Of a stretch of 12,093 bases of DNA, positions 6,889 through 12,093 are shown piece after piece (position 1 is the first letter of the stretch; every line of letters begins with the position of its first letter). A program made the translations under genes and the position numbers. Source of the stretch: an uncultured Oscillospiraceae bacterium (lineage in GTDB: Bacteria; Bacillota; Clostridia; Oscillospirales; Ruminococcaceae); NCBI GenBank assembly GCA_910578965.1, contig CAJTSP010000081.1, forward strand, positions 1-12,093, given 5' to 3'. The notes under the pieces were generated by a model. It saw only the letters and a program-made list of their open reading frames with translations. It did not search any database and was not told the origin of the DNA.

Positions 6889-8409
6889 TTAGGTAATGGG
6901 CGCCGGGTTAAAGATGCACATATCATTGTGGAAGCCGTACTGGTCGCTGTAGGGCTGCTTTGTGCCGCTGGCAACGTCCAGGATTAGATTGAAAATCTCG
7001 GCCCCCACCTCGGCAATGGTAGCCTCGCCGGTGGCCACCGGGCCGGCCGAGATATCAATGAGGTCAAACCAGTGCTCCTTCATCTCGTTGCGGCTGCACA
7101 CCTTGATGACCGGCGAGACGTCCAGCCCGTAGGGGGTGCCGCGGCCGGTCATAAACACCTGCAAACCGATGCCGCTGGCCACCTGGCTGGGGCCGCACAC
7201 AATATCGCTGGCCGGGGTGGCCGCGTAGATCAGGCCGTGCTTTGTGGGCTTTTCGGCCGGGGAAAGCACCTCCACAATCGGGCTTGTGCCGCTCTTGGCA
7301 ATGCTGCCCATCGCCTTTTCCACAATGTTGGCAAGCCCGCCCTTTTTGTTGCCCGGGGTGGGGTTGGCGTCCCGGTCCACCCCGCCGGCGTCCAGGTAAT
7401 CGTCGTACCATTTCATCTCGGCGGCCAGCTTGTCGCGCACCTCGGCGCTTACGCAGCGGGCGGCCAGCATATGTACCCCGTCCCGCACCTCGGTAACCTC
7501 GCTGAACAGCACGGTGGCCCCGCCCTTGACCAGCATATCCGCCGCGTAGCCGGCGCTGGGGTTGGCGGTGAGGCCCGAGAAGGCGTCCGAGCCGCCGCAC
7601 TGCATGCCGATCAGCAGCTCGCTTAAGGGCAGCTCCTCCCGACGGCGCAGGTTGAGCTTTTCCAGCTTTGCCTTTGCCATATCCATAATGGCCTGCATCA
7701 TGGCGTCGTGGCCCTTCCAGTCCTGGAGGGTCAGGCAGTTTTCAGGGGTGATGTCCTCGGGGGGCAGCACCCGGTCGTAGGTAAGCTTTTCGCAGCCCAG
7801 GCCCACCACCATGATCTCGCCGCCAAAGTTGGGGTGGCGTATCACGTTGGTGATGGCCCGGATGGGGATGGGGGCCATGGGGGCGTTGATGGCCACCCCG
7901 CAGCCGTAGGGATGGGTGATGGCCACCACCCCGTCCACATTGGGGTACTGGGGCAGCAGCTCTTTTTTGATCCGCTCCACCGCCACCTTGACCACGCCGG
8001 CCGCGCACTGCACGGTAGTCACAATGCCCAGCAGGTTGCGGGTACCGGCGGGGCCGGTCTTGTTGCGGTAGCCCATCCAGGTAGTACGGGGCGGGTTTGG
8101 CAGGTCGGCCATCGGCTTTACATTAGTGCCCCAGGGCATATCGTCCAGCGCGGGGCTCTTGGGCAGGTGCAGCATATGCTCGTTGATCCAGCTACCGGCA
8201 GGGATAGCGTCCTTGGCATAGCCCAGCACCACCCCATAGCGGATAATTTCGCCGTTTTTGGCTATGTCGCCAAGGGCCACCTTGTGGGCCTGGGGGATCG
8301 GCTCGCGGGTAACAAGGCCGGGACGTACTTCTACGCCGGCGGCGATGTCCTCCACCGCGATGGCCACATTGTCCCGCTCGGTGACCTGGATGATCAAAGG
8401 CGCACTCAT
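6889..8409 (-). CDS. garD: Galactarate dehydratase (UxaA/GarD family)
   Basis: The 506-residue protein matches E. coli GarD (523 residues, from memory) almost end to end: an N-terminal SAF-like region (about 10-85) with DNVAIAV and GEIIRYG, the UxaA core from about 110 with GYRN and GTRNLLGI, NVDGVVAITHPYGCGVAINAP (157-177), GLGCEKL, GMQCGGSDAFSGLTANPSAG (268-287), LFSEVTEVRDGVH, PGNKKGGLANIVEKAMGSIA, GLIYAATPASDIVCG, TGRGTPYGL and the C-terminal FNPAPIT. GarD dehydrates meso-galactarate to 5-dehydro-4-deoxy-D-glucarate in the cytoplasm, using a divalent metal. AAGGAG lies 8 bases before the ATG. It follows tctA after 97 bases that hold a large hairpin. It is the functional anchor of the cluster: the Tct transporter next to it probably brings in galactarate or a related aldarate (inference). 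UxaA (altronate) is the main alternative, but the match at both ends favours GarD. Confidence 0.93.
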   Translation of the reverse strand: MSAPLIIQVTERDNVAIAVEDIAAGVEVRPGLVTREPIPQAHKVALGDIAKNGEIIRYGVVLGYAKDAIPAGSWINEHMLHLPKSPALDDMPWGTNVKPMADLPNPPRTTWMGYRNKTGPAGTRNLLGIVTTVQCAAGVVKVAVERIKKELLPQYPNVDGVVAITHPYGCGVAINAPMAPIPIRAITNVIRHPNFGGEIMVVGLGCEKLTYDRVLPPEDITPENCLTLQDWKGHDAMMQAIMDMAKAKLEKLNLRRREELPLSELLIGMQCGGSDAFSGLTANPSAGYAADMLVKGGATVLFSEVTEVRDGVHMLAARCVSAEVRDKLAAEMKWYDDYLDAGGVDRDANPTPGNKKGGLANIVEKAMGSIAKSGTSPIVEVLSPAEKPTKHGLIYAATPASDIVCGPSQVASGIGLQVFMTGRGTPYGLDVSPVIKVCSRNEMKEHWFDLIDISAGPVATGEATIAEVGAEIFNLILDVASGTKQPYSDQYGFHNDMCIFNPAPIT

Positions 8410-8433
8410 ACAAAACGCTCCTTTTCAGCAAAG

Positions 8434-8480
8434 GGGGGCCGGCCCGCCGCGGCCCAACGCCGCGCCGCGGGCCGGCCCCC
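8434..8480 (-). other. Very stable hairpin between tctA and garD
   Basis: A perfect 14-bp stem (GGGGGCCGGCCCGC, 8434-8447, with 8467-8480) continues, after a 2-base bulge, into a 6-bp stem CGCGGC/GCCGCG (8448-8453 with 8459-8464) with a 5-base loop. It sits 27 bases after the tctA stop. On the minus strand it is followed by C-C-T-T-T-G, a poor T-tract, so partial termination, RNase protection of the transporter message, or a processing site are all possible. The garD ribosome site lies about 10 bases beyond it. Confidence 0.7.
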
Positions 8481-8506
8481 TGTGGTATTGTTGTGTCAGC
8501 CGGGGT

Positions 8507-10003
8507 TTAAGCTTTTTGGGCCGCCTTCTTCTTTTTGTCCTTGCTGTTGTCCCAGATGGCATACGCGATCGAGGCAGCGATCATCAGCCAGATGACCCAG
8601 CCGATGGGACGGGTAAAGAAGACGATCAGGCTGCCGTTTGCGGCCGAGATAGACTGGATAAAGTAGTTTTCCAGGTCCTTGCCAAGGATAAAGCCAATCA
8701 GGAAACAGGAGGCCGGGATCTTGATCTTGCCAAAGATGTAGCCCACAACGCCAAAGATGAGCAGGGCCCAGACGTCAAAGATACGGCCGTTTTTGGTGGC
8801 GTAGGCGCCCACGATGCAGATCATGATGATGACCGGGTAGAGGCGCTGGCGCGGGATGTAGATGATCTTGCTGATCCACTTGATGGGGTAGAACATGCAG
8901 ATGAACATAAAGATATTGCAGATCAGCAGCGCCACAAGGATGGTGTTCCAGGTGGTGGGGTTCTGGGTGATAAAGAGCGGGCCGACCTGGATGCCCTGGA
9001 GCATAAAGGCCGAGATGAGCACGGCGGTGGTGGAGTCGCCCGGGATGCCCAGCGAGAGCAGCGGGATCAGCGCGCCGCCGGTAAGGCCGTTGTTGGAGCT
9101 TTCGGAGGCAACCAGGCCCTCGGCCGCGCCGGTGCCCAGCAGCTCGGGGTGCTTGGAGAAGTTTTTGGCCTGGGCATAGGCCAGGATCGAGGCGGCCGAG
9201 CCGCCCACGCCGGGCAGCACGCCCATAAAGGTGCCGATGAGGGAGGAACGGATGATGTTGACCCCCTGCCCCTTAAAGTCGGAGAGGGAGAACTTCTCGG
9301 TGGTGCTGGAGGAGGTATCCTGTTTTTCCACCTTGAAGCGCATGCCCTCCTCGGCTTCTTCAAAGATCTGGGCAATGGCAAACAGGCCGATCAGCACCGG
9401 CAGCAACTGGAAGCCGTCCTGCATCTTGCTCTTCATAAAGGAGGGCACCATGCGGTAGGCGTTGTTGACGCTGAACATGCCGATCAGGCTGACCAGCACG
9501 CCAAAAAAGCCGGCGAAGATGCCGCGCAGCATCTGTCCCTTGGATAGGGCCGCGATGACCGTGAGCGCAAAGAGGATGATGAGGAACTTTTCGACGCTTG
9601 AGAACTTGAGGGCCGCCGCCGAGAGAAGCGGGGTAAACAGGGCCAGCGCGGCCAGCGAGATGATGCCGCCGCACAGGCTGGATACGATGCCGATCTTGAG
9701 CGCGCGCTCGCCCGCGCCGCGCTTGGCCATGGGGTACCCGTCGAAGGTGGTGGTGATGGAGGACGGGGTGCCCGGGATGTTGATGAGGATAGCGGGGATG
9801 AGGCCGCCCGAGATGCCGCCCACATAGAGGCCCAGCAGCAGATAGAGAGCGGTTTCAAGGTCATAGGCGTAGGTCAGGGGCAGGAAAACGGCCACCGCCA
9901 TGGTGGCGGTCATGCCGGGAATGGCGCCAAAAACAAGGCCCGCAACAACGCCCAGCAGGGCCACCACAATCTGGGGCAAACCGATTACAAACGGTAAAGT
10001 CAT
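8507..10003 (-). CDS. tctA: Tripartite tricarboxylate transporter large permease subunit (TctA family)
   Basis: The 498-residue protein is a multi-pass inner membrane permease with about twelve hydrophobic segments. The TctA signatures are clear: GAIPGMTATMAVAV (26-39), then GGISGGLIPAILINIPGTPSS (62-82) and DGYPMAKRG, with the internal second copy GVLPGVGGSAASILAY and SLGIPGDSTTAVL later. TctA forms the transport pathway for solutes delivered by the TctC binding protein, driven by ion gradients. The C-terminus ends in a lysine-rich tail (KDKKKKAAQKA), probably cytoplasmic. The ATG at 10003 lies 19 bases after the tctB stop with an AAAGG-type site inside the spacer, so the two genes are cotranscribed. 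Substrate is not readable from the sequence; adjacency to garD suggests galactarate or another aldarate (inference). Confidence 0.93.
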   Translation of the reverse strand: MTLPFVIGLPQIVVALLGVVAGLVFGAIPGMTATMAVAVFLPLTYAYDLETALYLLLGLYVGGISGGLIPAILINIPGTPSSITTTFDGYPMAKRGAGERALKIGIVSSLCGGIISLAALALFTPLLSAAALKFSSVEKFLIILFALTVIAALSKGQMLRGIFAGFFGVLVSLIGMFSVNNAYRMVPSFMKSKMQDGFQLLPVLIGLFAIAQIFEEAEEGMRFKVEKQDTSSSTTEKFSLSDFKGQGVNIIRSSLIGTFMGVLPGVGGSAASILAYAQAKNFSKHPELLGTGAAEGLVASESSNNGLTGGALIPLLSLGIPGDSTTAVLISAFMLQGIQVGPLFITQNPTTWNTILVALLICNIFMFICMFYPIKWISKIIYIPRQRLYPVIIMICIVGAYATKNGRIFDVWALLIFGVVGYIFGKIKIPASCFLIGFILGKDLENYFIQSISAANGSLIVFFTRPIGWVIWLMIAASIAYAIWDNSKDKKKKAAQKA

Positions 10004-10022
10004 TCTGGTTCACCGGCCTTTC

Positions 10023-10460
10023 TTAATAGATGGTAAAGCCAAAATTGGCAAAGGTGATGGAGCACATGCCATCCGGCAGGGTGATGTTAAAAACCACCCC
10101 AAACAGGATGCTGATGAGCAACACCGCAATGACCGTGATCACCGCGCTCATAATCATCTGCTTTTTGCCAAAACCGGTGTAAAGGACGTTGAACAGGAAA
10201 ACAAAAATCAGGCTGGTAACGGTAAAGCCGATGATGTCCAGGCAGAAAATGTAGGCCGCAAAAAGTACCAGGGTACCAAACAGCTTGAGCTTATCGTAGT
10301 TTTCTTTAAAAAACCTCCCGGGCTTTGCAAAAAAGGGCTTGCCGGCCTGCACACGGGCACGCCCTTCGGTAACAATGACCGCAACCAGCAGGATCGCCAG
10401 GATCCCCATTACAATGATCGGCATGATCCAGTGTTCGGTCGAGTAGACTACATTGATCAT
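10023..10460 (-). CDS. tctB: Tripartite tricarboxylate transporter small membrane subunit (TctB family)
   Basis: The 145-residue product has four hydrophobic segments (about residues 12-31, 60-77, 78-95 and 100-125), the size and pattern of TctB subunits. The open frame runs further upstream to 10523, but the ATG at 10460 has an AAGGAG 9 bases before it (10475-10470), and the extra residues encoded upstream are unlike a membrane N-terminus, so 10460 is the start. TctB is the small partner of TctA in the membrane; its exact function in transport is not well defined. It lies 423 bases after tctC and 19 bases before tctA. Identity rests on position and topology more than on conserved motifs, as TctB sequences vary widely. 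Confidence 0.85.
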   Translation of the reverse strand: MINVVYSTEHWIMPIIVMGILAILLVAVIVTEGRARVQAGKPFFAKPGRFFKENYDKLKLFGTLVLFAAYIFCLDIIGFTVTSLIFVFLFNVLYTGFGKKQMIMSAVITVIAVLLISILFGVVFNITLPDGMCSITFANFGFTIY

Positions 10461-10883
10461 GGATGATTTCTCCTTTTTCTTGGGGCGTAAACAGCGCCCC
10501 GCGCTCTGCGGACAAGAGGGCACGGCCCGGTGAGGCCGCGCCGCACAGCCGCCTTACGGCCAAGCCGGTACAAAAGGGCGCTTTGGATAACCTGCCCAAA
10601 AGAACCCCTAAAAAGCATATTTTTCGGCCCCGCAAACACATATCTGCGAAAAAGCGGAGATCTGCCCTGTGCGCCTGCCGGCACACGCCGCGCAGCCGCC
10701 GGGACCCGCATCCCGGCGGTGGGCGGTTATGGATTTAACGAAGCGGTTCCGTGGGAAAGCAGGTGCGCCGGGCCACCCCGCAAGCACACCTGCTTTTTCA
10801 CACAAACAAATCCGGACCGGGAAGCTCCCGGATCGGCCGGCGGGGCAGAGCCCCGCCGGCAAGAGAGGGGGTATAAAACAAGA
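10461..10883 (-). other. 423-base hairpin-rich intergenic region between tctC and tctB
   Basis: No coding region is supported. The first strong stem after the tctC stop is listed separately. Further perfect stems are AAAGCAGGTG-N21-CACCTGCTTT (10756-10796) and CCGCCGGGA-N6-TCCCGGCGG (10696-10719). An A-rich stretch near 10600-10650 breaks the GC-rich background. The spacer is long for genes whose products must work together. The stems suggest that transcripts ending or processed here give more binding protein than permease, which is common for binding-protein transporters (inference). A second promoter for tctBA and the enzyme genes could also lie here, but I see no clear one. Confidence 0.5.
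10801..10860 (-). terminator. Probable intra-operon terminator/processing hairpin after tctC
   Basis: A perfect 11-bp stem GCCGGCGGGGC (10836-10846) with GCCCCGCCGGC (10850-10860) and an AGA/TCT loop begins 23 bases after the tctC stop on the minus strand. A smaller stem CCGGG-N5-CCCGG (10818-10832) follows, then a T-rich stretch reading ATTTGTTTGTG. The T-rich tail belongs to the second stem. Partial termination after tctC is likely. Confidence 0.6.
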
Positions 10884-11996
10884 TCAGGTCAGAGAATCGA
10901 GGCTGGGGCTGCGGTCGATCAGGTCCTGAGACTGCTCGCGCTTGTTGTAGATGAACTCCTTAGAGGCCTCAACCGTCACTTCGTCCGCAGACAGGGCAGT
11001 GTAGAAGAGTTTGGCCATATCAGCCTGGAAGTCGGGATTCTCGGTAACCTTCTGCATGGCGGCCTCGTACTCGGCCAGCACGGCGGGGTCCATATCCTTG
11101 GGGAAGTACATGCAGAAGTCCTTGGCAAAGACAAACGGCTCGCCGTTAAAGGTGACGCCCTCGGTAGCCATCGAGTCGATCTCAACGCCCTGAACCTCGC
11201 CGCAGGAGCCGAACATGGTCATCTTGAGCTGATCCTGCACGCCTTCCTCGGTGTACTGGGCAAAGGCAGAGGTGTCGCCGTAGATCACGTCGGCGTTGCG
11301 GTCCCACAGCCGCTGCAGCTTCTCGGCGGTGGTGCCGCCAACAATGGCCTTAATGCGGCCGGCAACCTCGTCGCCGTACTTCTCCTGCACCCACAGGTAG
11401 TAAGCGGCAAAGCACAGGTGGCTGGTTGCGCCGGACTCGATATTGAAGGATACGGTCTTGTCGGGATTGTCGATGAGGTACTGGGTAACCTCGGCCAGGC
11501 TAGCGTAAGGAGCCTCGGCAGCGGCGCCAAAGCAGGCGCCGGGGTTCTGGCCGATGCGGGGGCCAACGGTCATGTTCTCAAGCGCGTACTGCGCGTCTAC
11601 AGAGCCGAACAGAACGCTCAGGAAGGTCATGTCGTGGAACATCATCACGGTTTTGCCGTCGCCCTTGGCGTTGGCGATCTCGTCCAGGGCAGCGGCGTTG
11701 CCGATGGCGTCCACCTTGCCGTTGAATCCCATCTCGGCCGAGAGGTAACGGGTAACCAGATCGGCAATCATGTAAGAATCGCCCGAGGTGGAGGTAGAGC
11801 CGATCACAACGCGGACGTTCTGGCCCTTGAGGCTGCTTTCACCCGCGCCTGCGGGGGCTGCCGCGGCCGGGACATCGCCGCCGGCAGAGGCAGCCGGGGT
11901 GCTGGCAGCAGGAGCGCCGCCGCCGACAGTGCATCCTGCAAGCGAGAGCAGCATCGCGCAGGCCAGGATGCCAGCAAACAGTTTTTTCATGTTCAT
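10884..11996 (-). CDS. tctC: Tripartite tricarboxylate transporter substrate-binding lipoprotein (TctC/Bug-like, divergent)
   Basis: The 370-residue precursor has a Lys-Lys start, a hydrophobic core and the lipobox LAGC (19-22), so the mature protein is anchored through Cys22 on the outer face of the membrane. Residues 23-55 are a Gly/Ala/Ser/Pro linker. The rest has the alternating alpha/beta look of a periplasmic-type binding protein. VRVVIGSTSTSGDSYMIADL replaces the usual Bug opening (VGxxAGGxxDxxAR), so it is a divergent member, and the call leans on the adjacent tctB and tctA. AAGGAG (12010-12005) lies 8 bases before the ATG at 11996 and 14 before the ATG at 11990, favouring the first. 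It captures the transport substrate, perhaps an aldarate (inference). It is the first visible gene of the cluster. Confidence 0.85.
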   Translation of the reverse strand: MNMKKLFAGILACAMLLSLAGCTVGGGAPAASTPAASAGGDVPAAAAPAGAGESSLKGQNVRVVIGSTSTSGDSYMIADLVTRYLSAEMGFNGKVDAIGNAAALDEIANAKGDGKTVMMFHDMTFLSVLFGSVDAQYALENMTVGPRIGQNPGACFGAAAEAPYASLAEVTQYLIDNPDKTVSFNIESGATSHLCFAAYYLWVQEKYGDEVAGRIKAIVGGTTAEKLQRLWDRNADVIYGDTSAFAQYTEEGVQDQLKMTMFGSCGEVQGVEIDSMATEGVTFNGEPFVFAKDFCMYFPKDMDPAVLAEYEAAMQKVTENPDFQADMAKLFYTALSADEVTVEASKEFIYNKREQSQDLIDRSPSLDSLT

Positions 11997-12093
11997 GTGT
12001 TCTTCTCCTTTTTTAAGAATTTTTGCGTATAGGGTCTATGCCTTTTGCTCTGTTTGCAGAATATCAGAAATTTTGCCCGAACTCTATTGACAA
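11997..12093 (-). promoter_or_regulatory. Upstream region of tctC (AT-rich, probable promoter region, incomplete)
   Basis: This stretch is clearly more AT-rich than the rest of the window and lies directly before the first gene of the cluster. It holds the AAGGAG ribosome site at 12010-12005 and a small inverted repeat ATAG-N3-CTAT near 12030-12040. A TTGTCA at the right edge on the minus strand could be a -35 box, but no good -10 follows at 16-18 bases. No GG-N10-GC sigma-54 element is seen here, which agrees with the regulator lacking its sigma-54 contact loop. The promoter may extend beyond the window. Confidence 0.4.

Noticed and set aside
10461..10523. N-terminal extension of TctB to 10523
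   Set aside because: The extra 21 residues are polar and basic, and the AAGGAG at 10475-10470 clearly serves the ATG at 10460.
10530..12032. 500-residue plus-strand open frame opposite tctC
   Set aside because: It is a shadow of the lipoprotein gene and also crosses the hairpin-rich gap. The minus strand has a lipobox, a ribosome site and genes of the same transporter next to it.
12030..12093. Sigma-54 (-24/-12) promoter upstream of tctC
   Set aside because: No GG-N10-GC element with TGGCAC/TTGC similarity was found there, despite the sigma-54-like architecture of the regulator.

Overview
The window looks like chromosomal DNA from a GC-rich Firmicute, most likely a gut Clostridia lineage of the Oscillospiraceae/Ruminococcaceae type. 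The reasons are high GC in genes and spacers, strong AAGGAG ribosome binding sites before most genes, a LAGC lipobox lipoprotein with a Ser/Ala/Gly-rich linker, and the gene content of a sugar-acid scavenging operon. The taxonomic placement is inference from composition and style, not from a marker gene.

Layout. Bases 1-51 are the 3' end of a plus-strand gene that is not recognisable from 16 residues; a textbook terminator follows. Bases 349-2253 (+) encode a PrpR_N / PAS / AAA+ / Fis-type HTH regulator. A GC-rich degenerate repeat and a minus-strand terminator separate it from a convergent seven-gene cluster that fills the rest of the window on the minus strand. In transcription order (right to left) the cluster is: tctC-like lipoprotein (11996-10884), a 423-base hairpin-rich gap, tctB-like (10460-10023), tctA-like (10003-8507), garD galactarate dehydratase (8409-6889), an AEC-family permease (about 6678-5770), an iron-dependent alcohol dehydrogenase of the GldA/HcxA type (5624-4536) and an IlvD/Edd-family dehydratase (4246-2549). 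No tRNA, rRNA, CRISPR array or transposon was seen.

How the genes may work together. TctC would bind a di- or polyacid outside the cell and TctAB would import it. GarD, the most secure call, dehydrates galactarate to 5-dehydro-4-deoxy-D-glucarate. The usual next enzymes (GarL-type aldolase, GarR-type tartronate semialdehyde reductase, or KdgD-type dehydratase) are absent from the window. An Fe-ADH whose motifs resemble a 2-oxoacid/hydroxycarboxylate reductase and an IlvD-type dehydratase occupy their place. The cluster may therefore use a different downstream route, excrete a reduced product through the AEC carrier, or rely on genes elsewhere.

The most unusual item is the regulator. It keeps the architecture of a sigma-54 activator but lacks the GAFTGA sigma-54 contact loop, and its Walker B acidic pair (DE) is replaced by Ser-His. 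It is probably not a classical ATP-driven sigma-54 activator.
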